Assembly: GCA_022651385.1 (NCBI GenBank)
Contig: JALCQR010000009.1
Coordinates: 62,001-126,000 of the forward strand
DNA from: Clostridia bacterium
GTDB taxonomy: Bacteria > Bacillota > Clostridia > Lachnospirales > Anaerotignaceae
Reading direction: 5' to 3'
DNA length: 64,000 bases
Position numbers and translations under genes: made by a program. The notes below the pieces were generated by a model. It was not told the origin of the DNA and made no database searches. It was given only the letters and a program-made list of their open reading frames with translations. The number at the start of each line of letters is the position of its first letter. The stretch's first letter is position 1. Of the stretch, positions 7,432 through 15,500 are shown in pieces.

Positions 7432-8690
7432 AAACCAAAGGCAGGAGTATAATTGCCCTCATCATTCTTGTGGCAATTGCGGCCGGACTTGCGTTTACGG
7501 CGGCTTTCGGCATAGGTGATGACGGTAAGCTTGGTATTAAAAAAATCAAGCGTGGACTTGACCTGAGCGGCGGTGTTACAATCGTTTATCAGGCGTCAAA
7601 AGAAAATCCTACAGATGATGAAATGTCAATGGCTGTTACTCTTATCAGGCACCGTCTTGACAGAAAAGGCTGGACTGAGGCTGAGTGTTCAAAGCAGGGC
7701 TCAAACAGAATTCGTGTTGAGATACCGGGTGTTGCCGATGCGGAAAGCGCAGTTAATGAGCTTGGAAAAACAGCACAGCTTTCATTTACTGACGAAAAAG
7801 GCAATGTGTTGCTTACAGGCGCAGATATAAAAGATGCTAAAAAAGAAGTAGGTTCAACAAGCCAAAACGGATCACCTGAGCCATATGTATCACTTGAGTT
7901 TACAGATAATGGCAAAAAACTTTTTGCCGATGCTACAACAGCAAATGTAGGTAAGATAATTTACATCACTATGGATAAAGATGTAATAAGTGCACCTAAG
8001 GTAGATACTGCGATTACCGACGGAAAAGCTATTATTTCAGGAAGCTTTACAGCGGAGTCTGCTCAGGAACTTGCGGATCTTATAAAAGAAGGCGCTATGC
8101 CTTTCGATCTTACAGTAATGGAAATGAATAACATAGGAGCACGACTTGGCACAAATGCTATACAGACAAGCCTTAAATCGGCTGTTGTAGGTGTTGCTCT
8201 CGTTCTTCTTTTCATGCTTATAATGTACAGATTAAGCGGATTTGCTGCAGACTGGGCACTTATTGTATATATGGCACTTGAGGTAATTGTTCTTTCAGGA
8301 CTGCGTGTTACACTTACGCTTCCTGGCATAGCAGGTATTATACTTTCAGTCGGCATGGCCGTTGATGCCAATGTTATTGTTTTCGAAAGACTTAAAGAAG
8401 AAATAAAAATTGGAAGATCAATCCGTTCGGCTGTTAAAAACAGCTTCGCAAAGGCTCTTCCGGCAATCCTTGACGGTAACATAACAACGCTTATAGCTGC
8501 CATTATCCTGTATTTTATGGGCACAGGTACAATAAAGGGATTTGCTCTTACACTTATTATCGGTATTCTTTTATCAATGTTTACGGCACTTGTTATTACA
8601 AGATTAATCATTATGGGTATAGTGGGGCTCGGTGCTTCTAAGCCTGGTCTTTTTGCCGTAAAACTTGATAAAAAAGAAAAAGTTCAGTAA
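7428..8690 (+). CDS. secD: Protein translocase subunit SecD
   Basis: A 420-residue RND-family membrane protein that, with SecF, uses the proton or sodium gradient to complete Sec-dependent export. It has one N-terminal membrane segment, a periplasm-side P1 region beginning with KKIKRGLDLSGGV, and five C-terminal membrane segments with the conserved SVGMAVDANVIVFERLKEE block. The P1 domain is shorter than in E. coli SecD, as in other Clostridia. It begins inside the scfB stop codon (ATGA) and is followed after 13 bases by secF, so scfB-secD-secF form one operon. Confidence 0.95.
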   Translation: MKTKGRSIIALIILVAIAAGLAFTAAFGIGDDGKLGIKKIKRGLDLSGGVTIVYQASKENPTDDEMSMAVTLIRHRLDRKGWTEAECSKQGSNRIRVEIPGVADAESAVNELGKTAQLSFTDEKGNVLLTGADIKDAKKEVGSTSQNGSPEPYVSLEFTDNGKKLFADATTANVGKIIYITMDKDVISAPKVDTAITDGKAIISGSFTAESAQELADLIKEGAMPFDLTVMEMNNIGARLGTNAIQTSLKSAVVGVALVLLFMLIMYRLSGFAADWALIVYMALEVIVLSGLRVTLTLPGIAGIILSVGMAVDANVIVFERLKEEIKIGRSIRSAVKNSFAKALPAILDGNITTLIAAIILYFMGTGTIKGFALTLIIGILLSMFTALVITRLIIMGIVGLGASKPGLFAVKLDKKEKVQ

Positions 8691-8703
8691 AGGGGGAACA
8701 GTA

Positions 8704-9600
8704 ATGAATTTCGATATAGTAAAAAACAGGAAAAAATTCTTTGCTCTTTCCATTATACTGATAGCAATCGGTTTTGCGACTATGATTTTTAACGGCGCAA
8801 GCGGCAAGGGCATATTTAATTTTGATATTGATTTTACAGGCGGCACGGCAATTGACGTAAATTTTGGCAAAGATGTTAAAAATACTGATATTGCCAAGGT
8901 TATTACCGATGTAACGGGCCAGAAAAATCCTCAGGTTCAGGATGTTTTAGGTACAGATGAGGAAACAATCAAGATACAGTCTGTAGACAGTGCTACAAGA
9001 ACTAAAATAACTGATGCACTTAAAAAGAACTTTAATCTTACTGATGACGCTATACTTTCTGTTCAGGACATAAGCGGTACGGTAAGCGGTGAAATGCAGA
9101 AAACGGCTATAATTGCCGTTATTATAGCATGTATAGCAATGCTTATATATATTACAATAAGGTTTAAAGATTTTAAAATGGGTGTCAGCTCAATTATGGC
9201 GCTTGTTCATGATGTGTGTATAATGCTTGCGTTTTATGCTGTTTTCAGAATCCCGGTAAACAATTCATTTATTGCGGCGCTTCTTACTGTTCTCGGTTAT
9301 TCTATCAATGCAACAATCGTTGTATTTGACAGAGTAAGAGAAAACAAAGGTACTGCAAGAAGAATGGAGACGTCTGAAATAATTAACCACAGTGTAAAAC
9401 AGACTTTAAGGCGTTCTATATACACTTCTCTTACTACTCTTTTTGCAATAGGAGCCGTATATGTATTTGGTGTTAAATCTATAAGAGAATTTGCGCTTCC
9501 TATGATGGTAGGTATTATAAGCGGTGCATATTCATCAGTTCTGCTTGCAGGTTCATTCTGGTTTACAATGTTAGGCAAGGGCAGAAAAAAAGCAAGATAA
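8704..9600 (+). CDS. secF: Protein translocase subunit SecF
   Basis: A 298-residue partner of SecD with six predicted membrane segments, the N-terminal FDIDFTGGTAIDV motif and SINATIVVFDRVREN in the fourth transmembrane region. The ATG at 8704 was chosen because AAAGGGGGA lies 5-8 bases upstream and the MNFDIVKNRK N-terminus is typical; an in-frame start at 8665 would overlap secD and lacks a site. A strong terminator ends the operon. Confidence 0.95.
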   Translation: MNFDIVKNRKKFFALSIILIAIGFATMIFNGASGKGIFNFDIDFTGGTAIDVNFGKDVKNTDIAKVITDVTGQKNPQVQDVLGTDEETIKIQSVDSATRTKITDALKKNFNLTDDAILSVQDISGTVSGEMQKTAIIAVIIACIAMLIYITIRFKDFKMGVSSIMALVHDVCIMLAFYAVFRIPVNNSFIAALLTVLGYSINATIVVFDRVRENKGTARRMETSEIINHSVKQTLRRSIYTSLTTLFAIGAVYVFGVKSIREFALPMMVGIISGAYSSVLLAGSFWFTMLGKGRKKAR

Positions 9601-9631
9601 CAAAGTAAGATAAAAATTAATATGACGATAC

Positions 9632-9667
9632 AACAGACCGGATTCTATATTTTCCGGTCTGTTTTTA
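9632..9667 (+). terminator. Terminator of the scf-secDF operon
   Basis: AACAGACCGGA pairs perfectly with TCCGGTCTGTT, followed by TTTT. Confidence 0.92.
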
Positions 9668-9706
9668 TGTACTAAATTAATAAAATATATATTGATTTGA
9701 CTATAC

Positions 9707-9736
9707 TTTACTTTTATACCCAAAATGGTGTATAAT
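9707..9736 (+). promoter_or_regulatory. Predicted recJ promoter
   Basis: TTTACT, 18 bases, TATAAT. The predicted transcript start near 9744 excludes the in-frame start at 9725 and supports the ATG at 9764. Confidence 0.65.
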
Positions 9737-9763
9737 AAATCGGTTGCAAAGGAGTGGAAAGAC

Positions 9764-11545
9764 ATGAGGGTGTGGAAGCTGAAAAGGAATAGGGCAGATA
9801 CGAAAAAAATGTCTGAAGTTCTTGGCATAAGCGAAATATCAGCATGTGTTCTTGCCAACAGAGGCATAGGTACGCTTCATGACGCCCAAAAGTTTTTAAA
9901 CTGCCCCATAGATGAAATGTATGACGGGTATCTTTTTAAGGACATGAGAAAGGGCATAAATCTTATAGCAAGGGCTATTTCTAAGAAGAAAAAAATTGCC
10001 GTTTACGGTGATTATGACGTAGACGGCGTTATGAGTACAGTTATTCTTTATAAGACACTTAAGTATTTTGACTCAGACGTACTATACTACCTTCCTCATA
10101 GGCAAAAAGAAGGTTACGGCATGAATGAAAAGGCTGTGGTTGAGCTTAAAAAAAAGGGCGTTGATGTTATATTAGCTTGTGACAACGGTATATCGGCATT
10201 AAATGAAATAAAAAAGGCAAACGAACTGGGAATAGTATCGGTAATACTTGACCATCATGAAGTTCCGTATACCGAAGACAGTAAAAACAACAGAAAAGAT
10301 TCGCCGCCTGAAGCTTTTGCAGTTATTGATGCAAAACAGTCGGTATGTCCATACCCGTTTAAAAATTTATGTGCGGCGGGCATGGCATATAAGTTTTCAA
10401 AATTACTTTTTGAAAAAATGAATATGGATTTTGTGCTTGACGATGAATTTCTTTCTCTTGCTGCCATAGCTACCGTATGTGACATAGTTGATCTTAAAGA
10501 CGAAAATAGGATAATTGTTAAAAACGGGCTTGAAAAAGCTGCAAATACTTCAAATCCCGGACTTAAGGCATTGATTATACAGACAGGCATTAGCGGACGA
10601 AAACTAAATGAATACCATGCCGGATTTGTATTAGGCCCTTGCATTAATGCTACAGGACGTCTTGAAAGCGCACAGCTTGCAGTAAAGCTGTTTGCAGAAA
10701 CGGACAGCAAAAATGCCGATTTGACAGCTTCAGAGCTTGTAAGGCTGAATGCCGAAAGAAAAGACATGACAGCTAAGGCGGTTGAAATTGCCAAAAAGAA
10801 AATTGCTGAAGACGGGCTTGAAAAAGACAAAGTGCTTGTCATATATGATAAAGATATACATGAAAGTATTGCCGGCATTGTTGCCGGAAGGATAAAAGAT
10901 ACATATTATAGACCTGTTATAATCCTAACAGATGGAGAAACGCAGGCAAAGGGTTCTGCAAGAAGCATTGAGGGATATAATATTTTTGAAGAGCTTTTTA
11001 AATGCCGTGAGCTTTTTGAAAGGTTTGGCGGACATCCCATGGCGGCGGGACTTACACTTAAAAAGGAAAACATACCAATACTTAGGAAAAGGCTGAACGA
11101 ATCCTGCAACCTTACGGAAAGTGATATGGCTGAGGTGATAAGGATAGATGCACAGCTTGGGTTTGACGATATTTCTATCAAGACGGCTCATGAACTGGAA
11201 AGATTTGCACCTTTTGGCAGAATGAATCCCAAACCTCTTTTCGGAAGCAAAAATGTTGCTGTAAGTGCACTTCGTGTTATAGGAAAAAACAAAAATATAT
11301 TAAAATTTACATTTATAGACAAAAAAACATCGAAAATTATTGACGGCATATCATTTGATGGTTATGATGAATATTGTGAAAAGGTGACACACAAATATGG
11401 CGCTGATATTTTGGAAAAAATACTTAACAGGCAGTTGTCTGCACCTGATATGGATATTGTATACTCGCTGGGTATAAACCGCTTTAACAGCAGAGAAACG
11501 GTCCAGCTTGAAATAAAGGATTTTAGATTCAGGGAGGATTTTTAA
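9764..11545 (+). CDS. recJ: Single-stranded-DNA-specific exonuclease RecJ
   Basis: A 593-residue 5'-3' single-strand DNA exonuclease for recombination and mismatch or base-excision repair. The DHH catalytic motifs are GDYDVDGVMS, CDNGIS and LDHHE in the first third. The DHHA1 region carries the RNA/DNA-binding FGGHPMAAGLTL, and an OB-like C-terminal domain follows. Length agrees with Firmicute RecJ. The start has AAAGGAG nine bases upstream. Its stop is separated from apt by one base, a pairing found in many Clostridia. Confidence 0.93.
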   Translation: MRVWKLKRNRADTKKMSEVLGISEISACVLANRGIGTLHDAQKFLNCPIDEMYDGYLFKDMRKGINLIARAISKKKKIAVYGDYDVDGVMSTVILYKTLKYFDSDVLYYLPHRQKEGYGMNEKAVVELKKKGVDVILACDNGISALNEIKKANELGIVSVILDHHEVPYTEDSKNNRKDSPPEAFAVIDAKQSVCPYPFKNLCAAGMAYKFSKLLFEKMNMDFVLDDEFLSLAAIATVCDIVDLKDENRIIVKNGLEKAANTSNPGLKALIIQTGISGRKLNEYHAGFVLGPCINATGRLESAQLAVKLFAETDSKNADLTASELVRLNAERKDMTAKAVEIAKKKIAEDGLEKDKVLVIYDKDIHESIAGIVAGRIKDTYYRPVIILTDGETQAKGSARSIEGYNIFEELFKCRELFERFGGHPMAAGLTLKKENIPILRKRLNESCNLTESDMAEVIRIDAQLGFDDISIKTAHELERFAPFGRMNPKPLFGSKNVAVSALRVIGKNKNILKFTFIDKKTSKIIDGISFDGYDEYCEKVTHKYGADILEKILNRQLSAPDMDIVYSLGINRFNSRETVQLEIKDFRFREDF

Positions 11546-11546
11546 T

Positions 11547-12059
11547 ATGGATATTGCATCAAAAATCAGAGAAATACCGGATTTTCCACAAAAGGGCATT
11601 CTTTTCAGAGATATTACTACTCTTTTAAAAGAACCTGATGCTATGGTAGAAGCTATAGATCTTATGACGGCCGAACTTAAAGATGTTGATTTTGATTACA
11701 TACTTGGGCCTGAAAGCCGAGGTTTTATTTTTGGTGTACCTATTGCTTATAATCTTCGAAAAGGATTTGTGCCAGTAAGAAAGGCCGGAAAACTTCCAGC
11801 TGAGGTTATAAGAAAAGAATACGCTCTTGAGTATGGAAAAGCCATTATTGAAATACATAAAGATGCTGTTATTCCCGGCAAAAAATATGTAGTTGTTGAT
11901 GACCTTATGGCAACGGGAGGTACTTCAAAGGCAATTGCCGAGGTTATAGAGTCAATGGGCGGAGAAATAGTCAAAATGGAGTTTCTTATTGAGCTTACAG
12001 GGCTTAAAGGGCGTAAACTTCTGTCAAAATATGATGTTTCTTCTATAATAAAATACTAA
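11547..12059 (+). CDS. apt: Adenine phosphoribosyltransferase
   Basis: A 170-residue purine-salvage enzyme that makes AMP from adenine and PRPP. The PRPP-binding signature VVVDDLMATGGTS (about 112-124) and the GPESRGFIFGVPIA loop are intact, and the start IASKIREIPDFPQKGILFRDITTLL is characteristic. Its GGGAGG site lies within the end of recJ, one base away, so the two are translationally coupled. A terminator follows. Confidence 0.96.
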   Translation: MDIASKIREIPDFPQKGILFRDITTLLKEPDAMVEAIDLMTAELKDVDFDYILGPESRGFIFGVPIAYNLRKGFVPVRKAGKLPAEVIRKEYALEYGKAIIEIHKDAVIPGKKYVVVDDLMATGGTSKAIAEVIESMGGEIVKMEFLIELTGLKGRKLLSKYDVSSIIKY

Positions 12060-12073
12060 TTTGAAATATTTTT

Positions 12074-12101
12074 GGCATCAAATTTATTTGATGCCTTTTT
12101 T
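12074..12101 (+). terminator. Terminator of recJ-apt
   Basis: GGCATCAAAT and ATTTGATGCC around a two-base loop, then T6. Confidence 0.93.
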
Positions 12102-12153
12102 GTATAAGTGTGAATATTATATGCAATAAAATGAAAAAAACTTAAAAAAATAT

Positions 12154-12182
12154 TTGACATAGTTAAGTTAAAATGATATAAT
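12154..12182 (+). promoter_or_regulatory. tRNA-Ser promoter
   Basis: Consensus TTGACA (12154-12159), 17 bases, TATAAT (12177-12182), 21 bases before the mature tRNA. Confidence 0.9.
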
Positions 12183-12203
12183 GTCTCTTGCAGTAAGCGT
12201 TTT

Positions 12204-12291
12204 GGAGAAATACTCAAGAGGCTGAAGAGGCGCCCCTGCTAAGGGTGTAGGTCGTTTACGCGGCGCGAGGGTTCAAATCCCTCTTTCTCCG
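12204..12291 (+). tRNA. tRNA-Ser (anticodon GCT)
   Basis: An 88-base class II tRNA. The acceptor stem is GGAGAAA/TTTCTCC with discriminator G. The anticodon loop CTGCTAA gives GCT (reads AGC/AGU). A long variable arm (GTGTAGGTCGTTTACGCGGC) and the T-loop GGTTCAAATCC are present. CCA is not encoded. The serine tRNA 3' end is a frequent integration site, and phage-like DNA follows. Confidence 0.95.
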
Positions 12292-12300
12292 TTCTATAAA

Positions 12301-12336
12301 AAAGCCTGAAAACTCAATGGTTTTCAAGCTTTTTTA
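12301..12336 (+). terminator. Terminator of the tRNA gene
   Basis: AAGCCTGAAAAC pairs with GTTTTCAAGCTT (one bulge) and ends in T6. Confidence 0.85.
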
Positions 12337-12352
12337 TTTCTCGTTTTTTAGT

Positions 12353-12404
12353 TTTACCCCTTAATTTACCCCTTACAGAATTAGTTGCGCAATTTTACCC
12401 CTTA
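12353..12404 (+). repeat. Three direct 11-bp repeats (integrase arm-site-like)
   Basis: TTTACCCCTTA occurs exactly at 12353-12363, 12365-12375 and 12394-12404, directly 3' of the tRNA. Clustered repeats of this kind next to a tRNA end resemble arm-type binding sites of tyrosine integrases in attL/attR. No integrase is present in the patch that follows, and I did not find a second copy of the tRNA end in the window. Confidence 0.6.
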
Positions 12405-12413
12405 TGTTAATAT
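12385..12413 (+). promoter_or_regulatory. Predicted toxin mRNA promoter
   Basis: TTGCGC, 17 bases, TAATAT. The transcript would start near 12420 and carry a leader in which CCTCCAAT (12444-12451) can pair with ATTGGGGG (12461-12468), hiding the ribosome binding site as in fst-type toxins. Confidence 0.6.
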
Positions 12414-12470
12414 ACATTTATGGAAACCGTAACGGGTGGTTGACCTCCAATTTACTAAGGATTGGGGGTG

Positions 12471-12563
12471 GTGCCTATAACAGAATATGAGGCATTAATG
12501 ATAATGCTAACATTTGGATTGTTTATATTGGCATTGCTCTCTTACATAAATAAGAGAAAATAA
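12471..12563 (+). CDS. Holin-like type I toxin (possibly start-codon defective)
   Basis: A tiny membrane peptide of about 30 residues, ...TEYEALMIMLTFGLFILALL then SYINKRK, with one hydrophobic helix and a basic tail. This matches the small holin-like toxin family of Firmicute type I systems. Relatives usually start with ATG right before the T-E/V-Y-E-A-L segment; here that codon (12477-12479) is ATA. An in-frame GTG at 12471 (or 12468) may serve instead, but it overlaps the G-rich ribosome site, so the toxin could be weakened or dead. An antisense RNA gene lies head-to-tail on the other strand, sharing a terminator. Confidence 0.7.
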   Translation: MPITEYEALMIMLTFGLFILALLSYINKRK

Positions 12564-12646
12564 AACGCTACCCGTCATAATTTTGGCCGATTAGGGTAGC
12601 GTTGTGCTTTAATCGAGGTTAACCACTTTGTGGCGGCTCCCTACTT
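12560..12646 (-). ncRNA. Antisense RNA antitoxin of the type I module
   Basis: A consensus minus-strand promoter (12653-12680) fires toward the toxin 3' end and the shared terminator, predicting an RNA of about 85 bases. It contains a CCAC-AAA-GTGG stem-loop (12631-12642 region) suited to initiating pairing with the toxin mRNA. The arrangement is that of convergent fst/RNAI-RNAII-like modules. No transcript data are available. Confidence 0.65.
12564..12603. terminator. Bidirectional terminator shared by toxin mRNA and antisense RNA
   Basis: AACGCTACCC (12564-12573) and GGGTAGCGTT (12594-12603) are perfect inverted repeats. On the minus strand the stem is followed by TTTATTTT. Confidence 0.85.
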
Positions 12647-12652
12647 AAGCTA

Positions 12653-12680
12653 ATTATATCATATGTTTTGAATTTGTAAA
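12653..12680 (-). promoter_or_regulatory. Antitoxin RNA promoter
   Basis: Read on the minus strand: TTTACA, 16 bases, TATAAT. Confidence 0.75.
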
Positions 12681-12730
12681 GCATTCACTTTCAAGTGAGT
12701 ATTTTTTTGTTTTAGGGAAAGAGGACAAAA

Positions 12731-13555
12731 ATGCTTAAAGGTTTTGATGTTAGTAAGCACAACGGTACTGTTGACTTTGCAAAAGCAAAAGCGGCAGGGC
12801 TTAAGTTTGTTATTATACGAAGCTCTTTCGGTATCGACACTACGGACATAAAATTTGAAGAAAATTATAGAAAAGCTAAAGCGGCTGGACTTAAAGTTGG
12901 CATTTATCATTACAGCTATGCTCTCAATAGTGATATGGCTTTGCAGGAAGCAAAGTTTGTATACGGCCTTATTAAAGACAAACAATTGGACATGCCTATA
13001 TGGTTTGATATGGAGGACGCCGACGGGTATAAAAACAGGCACAGCGTAAGCCTGTACAACGATAAGGCACTTATTAACAGCATATGCAGTACATTTGTTA
13101 ATTACATACAGTCGCAGGGTTTAAAATGCGGGATATATGCAAGCAAAAGCGTTCTTACAAGCGTTGTAAACAAGTCTAAATTTAACTGTTATTTTTGGAA
13201 TGCACAATGGGGCAGCACGGACAGCATAAAAGGTACAATGTGGCAATATACAGAAACAGGAAATATATCCGGATGCAGGGGTAGTTTTGATTTAGATATC
13301 TGCTATAAAGATTTTGAAGAAAAAGAGGATGACGACATGACACAGGAAAAATTCAATGAAATGATGAATAACTATTTAGCTGAGCTGAAGACAAAAGCTC
13401 CGGCCGAATGGTCGAAAGAAGCCAGAGAATGGGCCGAAAAAGAGGGAATAATTGTAGGGGACGAAAACGGAAATAAACAATATGAAAACTTCGTGACAAG
13501 GGAACAAATGGCAGTGCTGCTGAAAAGAGTAGTGGATAAAGTGAAAACAAGTTAA
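12731..13555 (+). CDS. GH25 lysozyme (phage-type endolysin) with C-terminal SLH-like segment
   Basis: A 274-residue muramidase. Residues 1-195 form the GH25 barrel: KGFDVSKHNG at the start, the catalytic D-x-E in WFDMEDAD (about 95-102), and a late MWQYTETGNI strand that ends the fold. After an acidic linker (EEKEDDD) comes a segment EWAEKEGIIVGD...FVTREQMAVLLKR that resembles one S-layer-homology-like repeat seen at the tail of many Clostridia phage lysozymes. There is no signal peptide, so release would need a holin. It would cut muramyl-glucosaminyl links in peptidoglycan. GAAAGAGG precedes the start, and a terminator follows. Confidence 0.9.
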   Translation: MLKGFDVSKHNGTVDFAKAKAAGLKFVIIRSSFGIDTTDIKFEENYRKAKAAGLKVGIYHYSYALNSDMALQEAKFVYGLIKDKQLDMPIWFDMEDADGYKNRHSVSLYNDKALINSICSTFVNYIQSQGLKCGIYASKSVLTSVVNKSKFNCYFWNAQWGSTDSIKGTMWQYTETGNISGCRGSFDLDICYKDFEEKEDDDMTQEKFNEMMNNYLAELKTKAPAEWSKEAREWAEKEGIIVGDENGNKQYENFVTREQMAVLLKRVVDKVKTS

Positions 13556-13567
13556 ATTATACATATA

Positions 13568-13592
13568 AGGAGGGCTTTTGTCCTCTTTTTTT
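13568..13592 (+). terminator. Terminator after the lysozyme gene
   Basis: A GAGG...CCTC hairpin (AGGAGGGC-TTTT-GTCCTCT) followed by T7. Confidence 0.7.
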
Positions 13593-13650
13593 ATGCCATG
13601 GGATACTAAAGGGACAATAGAAAGAATGTCGTAAACTTTTCTATTTTTCT

Positions 13651-13671
13651 AAAAAGGGTAACCAAATACAG
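13651..13671 (+). promoter_or_regulatory. 21-bp conserved upstream element, copy 1
   Basis: A-rich start, core GGGTAACCAAATACAG including the palindrome GGTAACC. An identical 21-base copy lies at 60422-60442 before the tail-fibre cassette. In both, an A+T-rich TATAAA-like box follows 20-25 bases later and the start codon lies about 50 bases downstream after GGAGATT. It looks like the upstream part of a dedicated promoter or an activator site. Confidence 0.75.
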
Positions 13672-13723
13672 GTATTTAAAAACTAATATATTATAAAAAC
13701 CAAAATAAAAGGAGATTAAATTT

Positions 13724-15157
13724 ATGGGAAAGTTAGATAAAAGAAATGATATTCTTGTTGCAAAAGAACTTAAAGACATAAGCGGATATATCCTTGGAAG
13801 CAGTGAGTATTTCAGGCATATGAATGAAAACTCAGTACTTGGATTTTTAACATCTGATAAGACAAACTATGATTATGGCCAAATGTTTAAAAATTCAAAC
13901 GCAAAGCTCTGTATTGAAATTAAAAAAATACTATTAGATCTTGAAAGAAATGCTGAATATATTTCATTTGTTTCAAGCAGCAAAAGGGAACGACTCAAAA
14001 AATTTATTGAAGGACTTTATACATTTTCAGGTTATGTGGGATATCCATGTACAGACTGCAATAAATGCATATCTTTTCTTACTCTTTATGACAGCAAGTC
14101 AAGAAGATGTTCAAATGCTTCCGACAGTGATATTGACAAGGCAGTACATGTCATGTATAATGGAGGTAAATCGAACGTTTATTCGTCTGACAGGTTTTCT
14201 CTTGTGGAAAAAGCCTATAAAAGCGGAGTATCATGGACAGCCGGTAACGATAAAAACAAGAAAGCTTATCTTAACGAGGTAATGGGAAAACACAATGAAA
14301 AGTTTCTTGGAGACGCTTTTCATAAGTACATTTTTAAATATAAATTACGTGAAAAAATAATAGGACAAAACGGCAAAGATATGTTCTCAGATGATTATAT
14401 AAACGATCACGAAAAACAAATATTCGGTACCCCTCTTTTATCACGCTACATGAGCAGCCATCCATTCGATTATGTAAAATTCTATAAAGATAAACTAAAC
14501 GAAATAGAAAAAAAGATTAACTCTGATTTTGACAGGGGCGCAAGAGGAAGTCAGTTTGTAAAATATATTAACTGGAAAAGATTACAATTAACATCTGAGA
14601 TACTTAAAAAACTTGGCATAGATACTACGTATTTCAATATTAACTTAAAGAGGTTTGAATTAGTAGATGTTACTGAAAAACTTATAAACATATTTAGAGA
14701 AGCAAAAAGGGATGGTGAAGCTTTAAAGGCAAAGTATCCTTTATCTCTTACTAATAAATCAAGGCATTTCGCATTACCTGCAATAGAAGATGAACAAACA
14801 ATAGCGTTATTTTGGGAATTTAAAAATTTGGTCGAAAGCGGGGCAAAATATGATATTAAAAGAAGATGTTCATGGATACGTGACTTACAGTATATTTTTG
14901 ATGGTTATATAATTGATTATGATGATGCAGGGAATATGGCATATGGAGTTATTGCTACAGCTGCGGGTATGTCTAAAGTCGTATTGCATGGAGGTGCCGG
15001 AATATATAATGCTTTTGAATTATTTAAAAATTCAAAGGGACATGATGAAAGACTTCAAAGTTTAAAAGTGGATTTAGACAGAATATCATCGCTTGGAGAT
15101 GACCCACGAGATTACAGGGCAATAGAGCTCGGTATAAAGTATTACTATAAGATTTAA
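13724..15157 (+). CDS. Putative polymorphic toxin, type 44-like C-terminal domain
   Basis: A 477-residue protein without signal peptide or membrane segment. The first about 360 residues are mostly helical, lysine-rich and unrecognised, apart from a small cysteine cluster (CTDCNKC, about 109-115). The last about 115 residues follow the pattern I know from the polymorphic toxin type 44 domain: FWEFKNLVESGAKYDIK, then DDAGNMAYGVIATAAGMS, VLHGGAGIYN and finally GDDPRDYRAIELGIKYYY. Such C-termini are toxic modules joined to variable delivery regions; the activity here is inferred, not shown. A small membrane protein gene follows after 13 bases and may give immunity. The upstream 21-bp element is shared with a tail-fibre cassette. 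Confidence 0.65.
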   Translation: MGKLDKRNDILVAKELKDISGYILGSSEYFRHMNENSVLGFLTSDKTNYDYGQMFKNSNAKLCIEIKKILLDLERNAEYISFVSSSKRERLKKFIEGLYTFSGYVGYPCTDCNKCISFLTLYDSKSRRCSNASDSDIDKAVHVMYNGGKSNVYSSDRFSLVEKAYKSGVSWTAGNDKNKKAYLNEVMGKHNEKFLGDAFHKYIFKYKLREKIIGQNGKDMFSDDYINDHEKQIFGTPLLSRYMSSHPFDYVKFYKDKLNEIEKKINSDFDRGARGSQFVKYINWKRLQLTSEILKKLGIDTTYFNINLKRFELVDVTEKLINIFREAKRDGEALKAKYPLSLTNKSRHFALPAIEDEQTIALFWEFKNLVESGAKYDIKRRCSWIRDLQYIFDGYIIDYDDAGNMAYGVIATAAGMSKVVLHGGAGIYNAFELFKNSKGHDERLQSLKVDLDRISSLGDDPRDYRAIELGIKYYYKI

Positions 15158-15170
15158 AGAGAGGCATTTA

Positions 15171-15500
15171 ATGAGTAATAAAGATGAGGTAATTAAGTTA
15201 TTAAAAAAAATACTTCCTATAGTTATTATAATTATATTCGTGTTTTCGGAAATATTTGTTGAAGTATTTATGATTGGTGGAGTAATAGGTTTAATAGTTA
15301 ATGAAAAATGTATTAGAGGAGAACCTTTAAATTTTTATAAATTGGTAAATTCGTTAAGTGCTTCTTTGTTTTTGCATATAATCCCTATAATAACAGTTAT
15401 ACTTGAGTTTTTTTTAAACAGAAAAATTTTTGTTATATTACTAACTATCTCGTCTTTATCATTTATTATATTTGCAATGGAGCTCTTTTTTTCTAAATAA
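15171..15500 (+). CDS. Small membrane protein, candidate immunity protein
   Basis: A 109-residue protein with three or four predicted membrane helices (about 13-45, 62-82, 88-106). I do not recognise a family. It starts 13 bases after the toxin-like gene with GAGAGG upstream, so it is cotranscribed. Small cognate proteins directly 3' of polymorphic toxins are usually immunity proteins, and a membrane protein would suit a toxin acting at or entering through the membrane; this is inference from position. Its 3' end overlaps the convergent excisionase-like gene by 42 bases. Confidence 0.55.
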   Translation: MSNKDEVIKLLKKILPIVIIIIFVFSEIFVEVFMIGGVIGLIVNEKCIRGEPLNFYKLVNSLSASLFLHIIPIITVILEFFLNRKIFVILLTISSLSFIIFAMELFFSK

